NCBI GenBank assembly: GCA_011390735.1
Contig: JAABRV010000002.1
Coordinates: 1 to 46,284, forward strand
DNA from: Trueperaceae bacterium
GTDB lineage: Bacteria; Deinococcota; Deinococci; Deinococcales; Trueperaceae
Reading direction: 5' to 3'
Length of the DNA stretch: 46,284 bases
Below, piece after piece: positions 19,325-29,329 of this stretch. Under the pieces are notes generated by a model. That model was not told the origin of the DNA and ran no database searches. It worked only from the letters and a program-made list of their open reading frames with translations. The stretch's first letter is position 1, and the number at the start of each line of letters is the position of its first letter. Both the position numbers and the translations under genes were made by a program.

Positions 19325-22300
19325 TCACCAGCGCCAGGTGACGCCGAGGCGCGCGGTCGACCGCTCGGTCGAGAGGTCGAGCCCGAGCTCCAGGGCCCAA
19401 CCCGGCGCCAGGCCGTAGCGCCCGCCGATGGCCAGCGACGGCCCGCCGGTCGCGGCCGTGCCGGCGGCCACGTCGAAGCGCCCCGTCACGTCCATCGCGA
19501 CCGGCCCCAGCTGGTAGGTGAGCGCGACCTCGTTGCTGAAGGCGTCCCCGCCCAGGGTGGAGACGCGGTAGGAGGCGAAGACCTCGTCGCTCAGGTAGCC
19601 ACCCAGGCGCAGCGACACGCCGAAGGCGTCCTCGCCGTCGAGCAGGGCGGACAACGCCGTCGTCCGCAGCTCGACCACCTCCACGCCCAGCGCCTCGGAC
19701 AGCGCCGCCTGGAGCTCACCGGTGATCAGCACGTCGACGGCCGTGTCCAACGCGCTCTGCGCCACGGCGCCCGCGAAGCCACCGCCCGCCTCCAGGCGCC
19801 CGAGCGTCAACAGCGTCAGCAGCTCGAGCTCCGTGAGCGCGCGCGCCCCGCCACCGTCGAGCCCCTCGACGACCGCGTCGCTCGTCAGCGTCGGCGTCAG
19901 GTCGAGGGTGAAGCCGGCGTCGCCGTCGATCGCCTCGCCTGCGAGCACCAGTACGACCTCGAAGCGCTGACCCGCCGGCGCGAGGAAGCGCACCGTCTCG
20001 CCCGCGGGCACGACGCGCCCCTTGTCGAAGGTGGCGCGGCCGCCGACGCGCACGGCGGGGTAGACGCCGCGCGTGGGGTCGAAGGTCGCCAGCGCCTCGG
20101 TCAACTCCAGGTCGCGGCCGGCGAAGCGGACGGTGCCCCGCAGCGCGGTCACCTGGCCGCTCAGGCGTGGCGCCGCCGCCGTGCCGACCAGCGATAGGTC
20201 GACGCTCGCCTCCGCGTTCCCGATCGACTCGTTGAACGTCACCCGCTGGGGTGCGACGATGCGGACGCCATCGAAGCGGAAGCGCTCGCGCGGGTCGCCG
20301 ACGGGGGTGGGTGCGACGGCCGCCGGCGGCGTCGCGTCCCCGTCCACCGACGGCGCGGTCGCCGCCCGCGCGGCGAAGGCGGCGCGCGTCGCGAGGTCGA
20401 TGCGCGCCTCGCTCGCGTCGATCCGCCCACCCAACCGGACGCCGTCACCGTCATCGGCCAGTCGCAGGTCCGCGTCGAGGCGAGCGTCGGCGATGGCGAG
20501 GAAGGGGAGGGTGACGTTGAGGTCGCGCCCGCTGATGCGGAGGTCGAGCGGTGCCAGCGGTCCCTCGATCGTGAAGGGCGACCCGAGGGTCCCGCTCACG
20601 CTGAGCGTCGGGGCCAGGTCGTCGCTCCAGGCGAGTGCCGCCGTGATCGCCTCGACCCGCCCGATGAAGGGGACGTCGAGGTCGCCGGCGGCGCGGGCGT
20701 CGAGGCCGAAGCCGCCCTCGGGGAAGGGGCCGATGCGCCCGCTGGTCGCGAGCTCGAGCCGGCCGGTCAGAGGATCGATCGCCACGATCTCGGCACGACC
20801 GCTCCAGTCCTGGTCGCGGAGGGTGAAGCGGGTCTCGAGCAGCTGGTAGCGGGTGCCCGCGACCAGCAGCCGGAGGTCGTCGGTGCGCAGCGCCACGTCG
20901 GGCGACGCCGGCGTGCCGTGGGCGGTGACGACGAGGTTGCCCTCGGCGGAGACGCCGTAGCGCGCGAAGCTCGGCACCAGGCCGAGCAGCGGCCCGAAGT
21001 CGGCCGCCTGCGCGAGCAGCTCGAGGTCGAGCACTTCCGGCGTGATGCGGCCGCGCGCCTGCCACGTGCCGCGCCCCTCGAATGCGGCCCGTCCGATCGT
21101 CAGGGCGTCGCCGTCCCAGTCGACCGACAGCTCGCCGATCGTCACGACGCCGGCGCGCTCGAGCTCGATGCGTTCGGCCGCGACCCGCAGGTCGTCGGGC
21201 ACGGTCGCGCCCCAGGCCCACGCGCCGCGCACGGCGCCCGTGACCTCGGCCCGCACGTCCGATGGCCCCACCACCGCCTCGACCCACGCATGCAGGGGGA
21301 AGCGCTCGAGGCGCACGAGCGTCGACAGACCCGCCGGACCGACGTCGAACTGCGCGTTCGCGCCCGTGAGGTCGAGGCGACCGCTCCCGACGACGCCCGC
21401 CGCCCCCCCGAGGTCGGCCTGGAACTCGAGGCGCGCCGGGTCGGTGCGCCCGCCGTAGGTGAGGGCGTCGCTCGTCAGCAGACCGAAGAGCCGGTCGCCC
21501 CGCAGCGTCGCGCTGCCCCCGACATCGCCCGCGATGCCCGCGATGCCGGCGATGCCGGTGAGGTCGAGCCCGACGACGCGCGCGTCCAGCTCGCGCACGG
21601 GGGCGCCGGCGACGCCCCAGCCGGCGGGCAGCAGGATGGCGGCGTCCCAGCGCCCGACGGCCGTCGCGCTGCCGCGGGTGCCCACGATGCCGGCGTCGAG
21701 CGCGAGGTGGCGGCCGGCGCCGGCGATGGCCAGTTCCAGCGAGGCCGGGCCGTCGCCCAGCGCGTCGGTCACCATCGAGACGAGCAGCTCGCCGCCCCAG
21801 CCGTCGGCGTCGAGCGTGAGGCGGCCCGCGGCGGACGGGGGCGGCAGATCGTCCACGGCCGCGCCCACCACGTCGAGGGCGATCGCAGCCGCGCTCGAGG
21901 CGGGCTCGACGGTCGCGTCGATGCCCCACGGCGCCTCGCCGGTGAGGGTCAGTCGCCCGTCGCGCCAACGCAGCGTGCCGATCAACGGCTGCGCCCAAGG
22001 CCAGGCGCCGGCGTACGCGAGGTCGGCGCCCCAGCGACTCAGGTCGAGGCGCAGGTCGAGCTCGGCGGTAACCCCCGCCTCGGCCACGGTGTCGTCGCCG
22101 ACGACGAGATCGCGACCCCCTTCCACCCGGCCGTCCACGGTCGCGACCACGCCGCGCCACGCCAGCGACAGCTCCTCGGCCACGAGCCATGCGCCGGTGG
22201 CACCGAGCGCGCGCACGGCGCCGGTCCAGCCGCCGGTCCCGCGCCACCACCAGCCCTCGTTCGTCACCTCGGCCATGGCGGCCAGCAGCGGCGCGTCCGG

Positions 22301-25300
22301 CAGCGTGGCGCTCAGCCCGCCGCCGAGGGCCGGCAGCAGGACGCGCACGGCCGCGGGCTCCGACACCTCGATCCGCAGGCCGCCCGTGTCCACGGCGAGG
22401 GCACCAGCGAGGCGCAGCGCCCCCTCCCGCCAGCCACCGGTCAGACGCACGAGGCCGGCGTCTCCGCCGTCGACGGCGACGTCGATCGTCGGCCACGCCC
22501 GACCGGTCACCGCCAGCGCGGATCCGTCTGGGGACGGCAGCGACGCCTCGACGTGGGCGACGCCCGCGCGCCAATCGGCGTCGACCCGCCATGCCGCGGC
22601 GGGCCCGGCCGTGACGCCGATCGCCAGGGAGGGATCCGCGAGCGTGCCGGCGAGCTCCAGCGTCGCGTCGACTCGCGTGCCCGCTACGCTGGCCCCGATC
22701 AGGCGACCGCTCCCTCCCACCGCGTCCCCGTCGAGCGCGAGGGGCCATGCGACCTCGCCCGCGAACGCGTGCCCCGAGACGTCGCCGCGCCAGCGGTCCG
22801 CCCGACCCGCCGCGGCGACGCGCAGGTCGAGCGGCCCGGCCGGCGTGTCGCCCACCCACGTCGCGGCCAACTCGATGCCGTCGGGGGCACCGCGGGCCGT
22901 GAGCGAGGCGCGCGTGTCGCCGACGGGCAGGGCGACGGCGTCGAGCGCCAGGCGCCAGTTCCGCAGGTCGGGAGCGAGCAGGCCCGTCGCGTGCGTGCCG
23001 GTCAGGGTCCAGCCCGCCAGCGCATCGCCGGTGACGCGGCCGTCGCCCAGCTCCGCGCCCGCGACCGTGGCCGCGCGCCACGCCACGTCGACGACCGGCC
23101 GCCGTGCGTCGCCGAGGTCGATCGTCCCCGCCACGCTGCCGCCGGCGCCGGGCAGCGCGGCCAGGTCGCCGGTGAACTCGGCGCGCCAGCCGGCGGGGTC
23201 GATCGCGACCCCCCAGTCCCGCCAGCGGCCGCTTCCGCGGACGGCAAGGCGCCCGGCGTCCGTCGTCACGCTCCAGGTCTCGCCGCCGACGTCGACCTCG
23301 CCGCCGCCACCGAAGCGCTCCTCGGTCAGACCCACGTCGAGCGCGAGCCCGGCACCGAACAGCTCGCCGTCCGCTCGCAGCTCGACGCTCGCGCGCCCGG
23401 GCCACCATGCCGCGTCGCCGTCGAGGCGTGCGTCGGGGCCGGTGGCCGTCCAGTCGGCGCGGACGAGCGGATCGCCCGCGCTGCCGGTCACCGACAGCGC
23501 CGCCCGCCAGGTCGCGTCGATGCCGTCCCAGCGCACCTCGTCGGCCTCCAGGATGGCCGCGATCGTGCCCGCCAGCGGCTCGCCGATCTCGCCATCGAAC
23601 GACACCGGACCGCGCACGCGACCGCCCAGGTCGGTGTCGAGCAAGAGGTCGCGCAGGTCCACGTCGACGCGGGCCGATGCCTCCACGCGGCCGTTGGGCC
23701 CCCCGACGCCGCCGCCCTCCAGCAGGCTCCCGGGCGTGGTGAGGCGCAGCGCGTCGACCCGCCACGACCCACCGCCGTCGTTCCACACGACCTCGGCGTC
23801 GGCGCTGAGCCGCGGCTCGCGCAGCCACGGCAGCGCGTCGTCGAGCGGCAGGTCGCGCAGCTCGAGGCGGCCCTCGCCTAGCGCGCCGCGGAGTTCCGAC
23901 GTGAGCTCGATGCCCGGGCCCGACAGTTGCGCCCGGATGACGTCCCCGTCGGCCGTCAGCCGTCCGAGCGCCTCCCTAGGGCCCGAGAGACGCAGCTCGA
24001 GGTCGGCGTCGAAACCGGTGGCGCCGAACCCTACGGGCCCCCGCGCGAACAGCGTCGACGACGTCGGCGCGGTGAGCGGCACGGCGAGTTCGGCATCGCC
24101 GCGGATCCCGCGGGTCGGGTCGGGCCCGACGCTGAGCGTCGCGCCGCCCGCGGCGGCGCCGTCGACCGACAGCGCCAGCTGGGCGGCGAGATCGCCCGCC
24201 CCCGCGAGGTCGACGACCGCGTCGAGGTACCCGAGGGCGCCGGCGTCCCAGGCGCCCGTGATTCGGCCGCGGCCCGCCCAGCCCGCGTCGCCGCCCCAGC
24301 GCAGGCCGGCCGCCTCCAGCTCGACGAGGGGCAGCTGCCCTGGTTCGCTGCGGCCGTCGATCGCCAGGCCGCCGTCCACCCAGGTCAGCTGGAGCCCACC
24401 CCAGTCCAGACGCCAGGACGGGGAGGAGACGAGCCGGGCGGAGAAGCCGTCGTCGGCGAGCGCGATGGCGCCGGTGAGCTCCAGCGGCTCGAGCGGACCG
24501 ACGAGGTGCGCGCGCCACGGCTCCTCCGCGTGCGCCACGTCGAGCCGCAGCCACGGCGCCCGGCCGTCGCCATTCGCCGGCAAGCCGACGTGGGCGGCGA
24601 TGGCGAAGCCGCCCACGTCGGCCGCGAGGTCGGCCTCCGGCGACGGGTCTAGGCGCCACGAGAGATCCGCGTCGAGGCCGGCGGGACCGCTGGCGGTCGC
24701 CCGCCCCGTCCGCCCGCCGCCCGCGTTCAGTCGCCAGCGGCCGTCGGCGCTCGTGAGGTCGAGCTCGACGCCGTCGGTGTGCGAGCGGGCCTCGCCGCTC
24801 CAGGCAACGTCCGCGACCTGGCCGGTGAGCGCCCAGCGGGTCGCGGGCCAATCGCCCAGGTCGCCGCCGCTCACCCGCCAGGTGGTCGCCACATCGCCCA
24901 GCTCCGCCTCCGCCGTCAGGTCGAGGCTCTGGCCGGCTGCCTCCAGGCGCGCGTTGGCGGGCCAGCCTGACGCCGCCGGCAGCGAGACGTCGAGGTGGCC
25001 GGCGAGCGACCAACCGTCGGCCCCGATCCGAGCGCGCAGCTCGCCGCGCGCGGCGGGATCGGGCAGTGCCGCGAGCCCGGGCGCCCGCGCCAGGTCGAGG
25101 TCCTCACCCCGCGCGACGACCTCGAGCGCGCCGTCGGCGAGCGTCAGACGCCCCTCGGCCCACGGTGCGGGGTCCGCGGCGGGACCGGCGAGGGGCGCGT
25201 CGTCCGCCAACCACCAGCGGCCGTCGGCGGTGGCCATGGCCCCGGCGGCCTCGAGCACCACCCGGAGGCCCGCGAGCCGAGCGGCGCCAGCGAGCGTCCA

Positions 25301-28300
25301 GGTGTCGAGGTCGCCCGACCACGTCGCGGTCACGACCTCGCCGGCGGCGTCGAGCGCCCAGCCGTCGCCCTCGGGTCGCAGCCGCAGTGACGTCGGCACG
25401 TCCGCCACGGTGACGGTCGTGGACAACCCCTCCGGCCAGGTCCCGTCGAGCCCGTCCAGGCCCGCCAGCGCGAGGCCCGCGGGCCGCAGCGCGACCTCGG
25501 CGGCGAGCCGCGGCCACGCCAGGATGCCGAGCTCGCCCGCCGGCAGGCCGACCTCGCCCTCGAGGCGGGCCTCGCCGGCGGACGCGAGGAAGGCGCCGCG
25601 CCCGTCGAGGCCGAGGCCCACGTCGTCGGCGAGCCGCCACGCGCCGCGCCAGGCGAGGGCACGGCCGAGCGTCACCGTCCCCTCGGCCCACGCCCGGAGC
25701 GGGCCGAGGCTCGCCGTCGCGTCGAGGGTCGGTGCGTCCCCGCCGACGAGCCGGGCGGCGACGTCGGCCCCCGCGAAAGAGGCGGTCAGGTCGAGGGCGC
25801 CCATGCCCGGGCTCGCCGCGGCGGGGCCGAGCGCGAGGGCGAGTTGGCCGTCGATCGTGAGCGCCAGGTCGTCGCGCTGCACCAGCGGTGCGAGGCGCGC
25901 CTGCTCCGCCACGACCTCGACGCGACCGTCGGGCCCGAGGCTGGCGCGCCAGCCCGCGCCCGTCAGTTCGCCGCCCGCCGGCGTCCAGGCGAGACCGACC
26001 GGCCGGTCCTCGGCGTCGCGCCAGTCGGCGCGCAGCTCCAACGACCCCGCGGGCGACCACGCGAACGTCCCCGCGAGGTCCCCCGCGAGCGCCGCCTCGC
26101 CCTCGGCGGCCAGCAGCGGGCTGACCGCCGAGGCCCAATCGGCCACCGGCCCCGCGAGGGTACCGGCGACGCGGTCGAGGTCGCCGGCGACGCGCGCGCG
26201 GCCCCCGCCGGCGAGTTCGAGCGTCGCGTCGACCTCCCCGGCGGGTCGTGCCGCGGACCAGGCCACGCGCCCCGTGACGCGGGCGGGTCGTCCGCCCCAC
26301 GAGAGGCCGAGGTCGACCTCGGCGTCGAGACGCGGGTTCGCCACGTCGAAGGTGGCGCGCGTCGTTCCGAACTCCGCCTCACCCGAGCCGGTGCCCGTCA
26401 GCCGCAGGCGCCAGGCCTGCGGCGGCACGCGCAGGGCCACGGCGCCCCAGCCGGGCCACGTCCCGGCCCCCGAGGCGCCGTCGCGGTCGATGCGCAGTCG
26501 GGCGAGATCGCCCCACGTCAGCGCCCCCGCGAGCGGCTCCGGCGCGCCCGGTCGCCACTGCCCGGTGGTCCGCACGGGCAGCCCGCCGAGTTCGCTCGAC
26601 CCGTCCCAGGTGGCCGCGGCCCCGTCGGCCGCAAGCGCCATCGTGGCGGGCCACGGCGCCGTCAGCGCCAGCGTCGCCTCGCCTTGCGGCAGAACGTCAC
26701 GACCGGTCTCCCACGCCCCGGCGAGGCGCGCCACGCCGGCGACGTCGGCGCCACCCTGCAGCGCGAGCCCGAGGTCGAGCCCCCCCGCGACGTCGAGGCG
26801 GCCGCCGGGCCGCCAGCTGCCTTCCAGACGTTCACCGCCGCCGACGATCGTCCCCCGCAGCGCGCCGTCGGCCCAGGTGGCCGTCGCGACCAGCTGCGGC
26901 AACGCGACCGTGGCCGTGAAGGCGGAGAGCGTGCCTTGCGCGTCGAGGGTGGCGGGCCGACCGAGCCAGGTGACGGGCGCGGCGTCGACGCTCCAGGGGC
27001 CGCCGGCGGCGGAGGTGAGTCGCCAGCGGCCGTCGTCGCCGATCGCCGCCCAGCCGTCGGGACCGCCGTCGACCCGCCACGTGACCTCGTCGGCCATGCT
27101 CCAGAGCGGCTCGGAACCTCCCGGAACGGGCGCCCCGGAGGCGACCAGGGTCCGCCCGGTGGCCGTCCAGCCCGCCGGGCCGCCGCTCGCCCCGACCGGG
27201 CCCAGCGTGCCCCGGAACGCGCCACCCAGCGGCAGCGCATCGATGGCGGCGGTCCAGTCGTCGCCGTCGATCCCGACGGCGACGGGCCCGAAGCGCCCGT
27301 CGCCCCGCAGACGCCCATCGGCGAGCGTGGCCGCGGCCCGGCCGCGGAGGTCGAGTCCGGGCAGGAGCTCGGGGAGATCGATGCCGGCGACGCGCGGCGT
27401 CACCGCTTCGTCGCCGGCGACCTCCAGTTCGAAGCTGGGCACGCGCAGGTCGCCGCCCATCCGCAGCGACACGCGCGCCCCGCCCGCGATCAACTCGTCG
27501 GGCGCCAGCCAGGTGACGCCCCCCTCGACGCGCGCATCGGCGGACACGCGGGTGGCGATGGCGCCCGTGACGCTGCCGCCCCACGCGCTGCCGTCCACGA
27601 AGGCCTGCAGGCCCTCGGCGTCGAGCACGACGTCGCCCGCCAGCCGCCATGGCCCCTCGCCGGCGCGCGCCGTCCCGCGTCCGCGCACGGGCCCGTCACC
27701 CGTCGTCCAGTCGGCCGCGAACGCCTCGAGCGGCGCGCCGAGCACGCGCAGCGGACCCGCTTCCACGTGCCAGTCGGTCGCGCCGTCTCGGTCCTCGGTG
27801 CGCAGGCGCAGCGGCCCGTCGCCCCAGCGACCCTCGAGCGCCAGCGACAGGCCCCGGGCCGTGTCGTACGCCAGTCGCAGGTCGTCCACCGACAGGGGGG
27901 CGTCCAGCCACGCACCCGCGGCGGTGACGTCCGCCTCGAGCGCCGTCGTCGTCCAGCCCTCCGCCGTGACGCTGGCGCGCACCGTGCCGTCGTCGGCCTC
28001 CGGGAGCCCCGGGACGCCGAGGAGGTCGAGCAGCGCGCGGCTCGCGTCCGCCAAGGGCGCATCCGCGGTCGCCGTCGCCTGCCAGCGGGCCTGGCGGAGG
28101 TCGACCGTGCCGCCCGCGTCGAAGCGGCCGCCGACGATGGCGCCCGACCAGGCGACCTCGATGACGTCGTCCCGCCACGCGATGGGGCCCCGGATGTCCG
28201 TCGCGGCCGTACCGAGCGCGTCGACGGCGCCCCCCTCGACCTCGAAGCGACCGGCGGTGAGGCCCGAGGCGCTGCTGAGCTCGCCGCGCAGCGTGCCGGC

Positions 28301-28930
28301 CTCGATGCCGTCCCACCAGTGGCGGGCCACGCGCGCGTCGCCGTGCTCGAGCGTCACGTCGAAGGCATCTTCTCCGAGCCGACCGCGCACCGTCCCCTCG
28401 ACGCGCCCCTCGGCCGTCACCAGCGACGCGGACACCTCCCAGCGGCCGTCGTCGCCGCTGGTCGCCTCGAGGCGGGCGATGCTGAAGTCGGGGAGGTCGA
28501 ACGGCACCTCGGCGATCCGCAGGTCCGCGACGTCGAGCCTCGCCCCGTCGATGCGCACCTGGATCGCGGCGGGCTCGCCCTCCGCCGCCGGCAGCGTCAG
28601 GCGGCCCAACTCCACGTCGCCGGCGAGACCCACGACGTCGAGCCGCAGCGGCAGCTCGCCGACGACGAGTGCCGGCAGGAACCAGTCGACCGAGACGGAC
28701 GTCGCGGTCACGTCCAGGCCGTCGGCCACGAGGCGCGGCTCGGTCAGCGTCAGGCCGCGCCACGCGTAACCGGAGATCGCGACGAAGCTGAGGGTGGCGT
28801 TCGCGGAGGCGGCCGAGTCGACGAGCAGCGAACCGAGGGCACCGCGCAGCCACGACGAGTTGGGGAGCCAACCCAACGTGAGGGCCAGCGCCGCGAACAG
28901 CGTGAGGGTGGTGAGGGTTCGTCGTCGCAT
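19325..28930 (-). CDS. Giant TamB-like (DUF490/AsmA-superfamily) envelope protein
   Basis: TamB-like proteins span the periplasm as a long hydrophobic-grooved beta-taco and move lipids or help assemble outer-membrane proteins. From the ATG at 28930 the protein has 3,201 residues, about two and a half times E. coli TamB (near 1,260). It opens with a signal anchor (MRRRTLTTLTLFAALALTLGWLP). Nearly everything after it is beta-rich repeat sequence of short G, W, D and A-rich strands with no catalytic motifs. The last 350 residues match the TamB C-terminal domain: TRGVYPAVRVGGRATFDKG, FTLDLTPTLTSDAVVEGL, LTELELLTLLTLGRL, then VVELRTTALSALLDGEDAFG. The chain ends in an aromatic residue (VTWRW), like outer-membrane beta-signals. 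The track's start at 29320 would cross acyP and is rejected. A -10-like TAGGGT lies 75 nt upstream. Confidence 0.9.
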   Translation of the reverse strand: MRRRTLTTLTLFAALALTLGWLPNSSWLRGALGSLLVDSAASANATLSFVAISGYAWRGLTLTEPRLVADGLDVTATSVSVDWFLPALVVGELPLRLDVVGLAGDVELGRLTLPAAEGEPAAIQVRIDGARLDVADLRIAEVPFDLPDFSIARLEATSGDDGRWEVSASLVTAEGRVEGTVRGRLGEDAFDVTLEHGDARVARHWWDGIEAGTLRGELSSASGLTAGRFEVEGGAVDALGTAATDIRGPIAWRDDVIEVAWSGAIVGGRFDAGGTVDLRQARWQATATADAPLADASRALLDLLGVPGLPEADDGTVRASVTAEGWTTTALEADVTAAGAWLDAPLSVDDLRLAYDTARGLSLALEGRWGDGPLRLRTEDRDGATDWHVEAGPLRVLGAPLEAFAADWTTGDGPVRGRGTARAGEGPWRLAGDVVLDAEGLQAFVDGSAWGGSVTGAIATRVSADARVEGGVTWLAPDELIAGGARVSLRMGGDLRVPSFELEVAGDEAVTPRVAGIDLPELLPGLDLRGRAAATLADGRLRGDGRFGPVAVGIDGDDWTAAIDALPLGGAFRGTLGPVGASGGPAGWTATGRTLVASGAPVPGGSEPLWSMADEVTWRVDGGPDGWAAIGDDGRWRLTSAAGGPWSVDAAPVTWLGRPATLDAQGTLSAFTATVALPQLVATATWADGALRGTIVGGGERLEGSWRPGGRLDVAGGLDLGLALQGGADVAGVARLAGAWETGRDVLPQGEATLALTAPWPATMALAADGAAATWDGSSELGGLPVRTTGQWRPGAPEPLAGALTWGDLARLRIDRDGASGAGTWPGWGAVALRVPPQAWRLRLTGTGSGEAEFGTTRATFDVANPRLDAEVDLGLSWGGRPARVTGRVAWSAARPAGEVDATLELAGGGRARVAGDLDRVAGTLAGPVADWASAVSPLLAAEGEAALAGDLAGTFAWSPAGSLELRADWRDAEDRPVGLAWTPAGGELTGAGWRASLGPDGRVEVVAEQARLAPLVQRDDLALTIDGQLALALGPAAASPGMGALDLTASFAGADVAARLVGGDAPTLDATASLGPLRAWAEGTVTLGRALAWRGAWRLADDVGLGLDGRGAFLASAGEARLEGEVGLPAGELGILAWPRLAAEVALRPAGLALAGLDGLDGTWPEGLSTTVTVADVPTSLRLRPEGDGWALDAAGEVVTATWSGDLDTWTLAGAARLAGLRVVLEAAGAMATADGRWWLADDAPLAGPAADPAPWAEGRLTLADGALEVVARGEDLDLARAPGLAALPDPAARGELRARIGADGWSLAGHLDVSLPAASGWPANARLEAAGQSLDLTAEAELGDVATTWRVSGGDLGDWPATRWALTGQVADVAWSGEARSHTDGVELDLTSADGRWRLNAGGGRTGRATASGPAGLDADLSWRLDPSPEADLAADVGGFAIAAHVGLPANGDGRAPWLRLDVAHAEEPWRAHLVGPLEPLELTGAIALADDGFSARLVSSPSWRLDWGGLQLTWVDGGLAIDGRSEPGQLPLVELEAAGLRWGGDAGWAGRGRITGAWDAGALGYLDAVVDLAGAGDLAAQLALSVDGAAAGGATLSVGPDPTRGIRGDAELAVPLTAPTSSTLFARGPVGFGATGFDADLELRLSGPREALGRLTADGDVIRAQLSGPGIELTSELRGALGEGRLELRDLPLDDALPWLREPRLSADAEVVWNDGGGSWRVDALRLTTPGSLLEGGGVGGPNGRVEASARVDVDLRDLLLDTDLGGRVRGPVSFDGEIGEPLAGTIAAILEADEVRWDGIDATWRAALSVTGSAGDPLVRADWTATGPDARLDGDAAWWPGRASVELRADGELFGAGLALDVGLTEERFGGGGEVDVGGETWSVTTDAGRLAVRGSGRWRDWGVAIDPAGWRAEFTGDLAALPGAGGSVAGTIDLGDARRPVVDVAWRAATVAGAELGDGRVTGDALAGWTLTGTHATGLLAPDLRNWRLALDAVALPVGDTRASLTARGAPDGIELAATWVGDTPAGPLDLRVAAAGRADRWRGDVSGHAFAGEVAWPLALDGDAVGGSGRLIGASVAGTRVDATLELAGTLADPSLAIGVTAGPAAAWRVDADWRAGVAHVEASLPSPDGSALAVTGRAWPTIDVAVDGGDAGLVRLTGGWREGALRLAGALAVDTGGLRIEVSEPAAVRVLLPALGGGLSATLPDAPLLAAMAEVTNEGWWWRGTGGWTGAVRALGATGAWLVAEELSLAWRGVVATVDGRVEGGRDLVVGDDTVAEAGVTAELDLRLDLSRWGADLAYAGAWPWAQPLIGTLRWRDGRLTLTGEAPWGIDATVEPASSAAAIALDVVGAAVDDLPPPSAAGRLTLDADGWGGELLVSMVTDALGDGPASLELAIAGAGRHLALDAGIVGTRGSATAVGRWDAAILLPAGWGVAGAPVRELDARVVGLDLTGIAGIAGIAGDVGGSATLRGDRLFGLLTSDALTYGGRTDPARLEFQADLGGAAGVVGSGRLDLTGANAQFDVGPAGLSTLVRLERFPLHAWVEAVVGPSDVRAEVTGAVRGAWAWGATVPDDLRVAAERIELERAGVVTIGELSVDWDGDALTIGRAAFEGRGTWQARGRITPEVLDLELLAQAADFGPLLGLVPSFARYGVSAEGNLVVTAHGTPASPDVALRTDDLRLLVAGTRYQLLETRFTLRDQDWSGRAEIVAIDPLTGRLELATSGRIGPFPEGGFGLDARAAGDLDVPFIGRVEAITAALAWSDDLAPTLSVSGTLGSPFTIEGPLAPLDLRISGRDLNVTLPFLAIADARLDADLRLADDGDGVRLGGRIDASEARIDLATRAAFAARAATAPSVDGDATPPAAVAPTPVGDPRERFRFDGVRIVAPQRVTFNESIGNAEASVDLSLVGTAAAPRLSGQVTALRGTVRFAGRDLELTEALATFDPTRGVYPAVRVGGRATFDKGRVVPAGETVRFLAPAGQRFEVVLVLAGEAIDGDAGFTLDLTPTLTSDAVVEGLDGGGARALTELELLTLLTLGRLEAGGGFAGAVAQSALDTAVDVLITGELQAALSEALGVEVVELRTTALSALLDGEDAFGVSLRLGGYLSDEVFASYRVSTLGGDAFSNEVALTYQLGPVAMDVTGRFDVAAGTAATGGPSLAIGGRYGLAPGWALELGLDLSTERSTARLGVTWRW

Positions 28931-29004
28931 CCGGTGTCGGTTCGGGCTGGGCTGGCGCCGGTCCCGCGCGCTTGCGACACGCGACGAGCCCCGTCCTGGT
29001 CGCC

Positions 29005-29010
29005 ACCCTA
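29005..29010 (-). promoter_or_regulatory. -10 candidate for the TamB-like gene
   Basis: The minus strand reads TAGGGT 75 nt upstream of the ATG at 28930. It is divergent from, and only 25 bp away from, the acyP -10, so the two promoters are back to back. The -35 is not evident. Confidence 0.35.
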
Positions 29011-29035
29011 CCATCGGCGCATGAGGGGCCTGAGG

Positions 29036-29041
29036 TAGCAT
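29036..29041 (+). promoter_or_regulatory. -10 box of leaderless acyP
   Basis: TAGCAT, a 6-nt gap, then the ATG at 29048. This matches the spacing seen at other gene starts in the window. Confidence 0.55.
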
Positions 29042-29047
29042 GCGTGC

Positions 29048-29329
29048 ATGACCGACGCCACCGACGTGCGCGCCACCATCCTCGTCCGGGGCCGGGTCCA
29101 GGGGGTCGGCTACCGTGCCTTCGTTCGCCGCCACGCCCTCGACCTCGGCCTCGCCGGCCACGCCGAGAACCTCGCGGACGGCCGCGTGGAGGTGCTGCTC
29201 GAGGGGGACCGGCGCGAGATCGAACACGCCCTCGTCGCCCTCGGGCAGGGCCCCGCGCACGCCGCGGTCGAGGCCCTCGAGGTCGCTTGGAGCGACGCGG
29301 CGGGCCTCCGCGGGTTCCATGTCCTCTGA
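29048..29329 (+). CDS. Acylphosphatase
   Basis: This small cytoplasmic enzyme hydrolyses the carboxyl-phosphate bond of acyl phosphates. The 93 residues are the normal length. The phosphate-binding loop and catalytic Arg are in [16 protein letters not shown] (residues 15-30). The catalytic Asn is in [17 protein letters not shown] near residue 41. The fold ends with GLRGFHVL, a typical acylphosphatase terminus. It starts leaderless after TAGCAT and overlaps trpC by 11 nt, so it leads a three-gene operon with trpC and an SDR gene. Confidence 0.95.
   Translation: MTDATDVRATILVRGRVQGVGYRAFVRRHALDLGLAGHAENLADGRVEVLLEGDRREIEHALVALGQGPAHAAVEALEVAWSDAAGLRGFHVL

Noticed and set aside
20918-29038. Very long plus-strand ORFs (987, 2,436 and 1,064 residues) opposite the TamB-like gene
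   Set aside because: Their products are Ser/Arg/Pro/Ala-rich low-complexity sequence with no motifs, produced by the strong third-position GC bias of the real minus-strand gene. The minus-strand product has a signal anchor and a TamB C-terminal domain.
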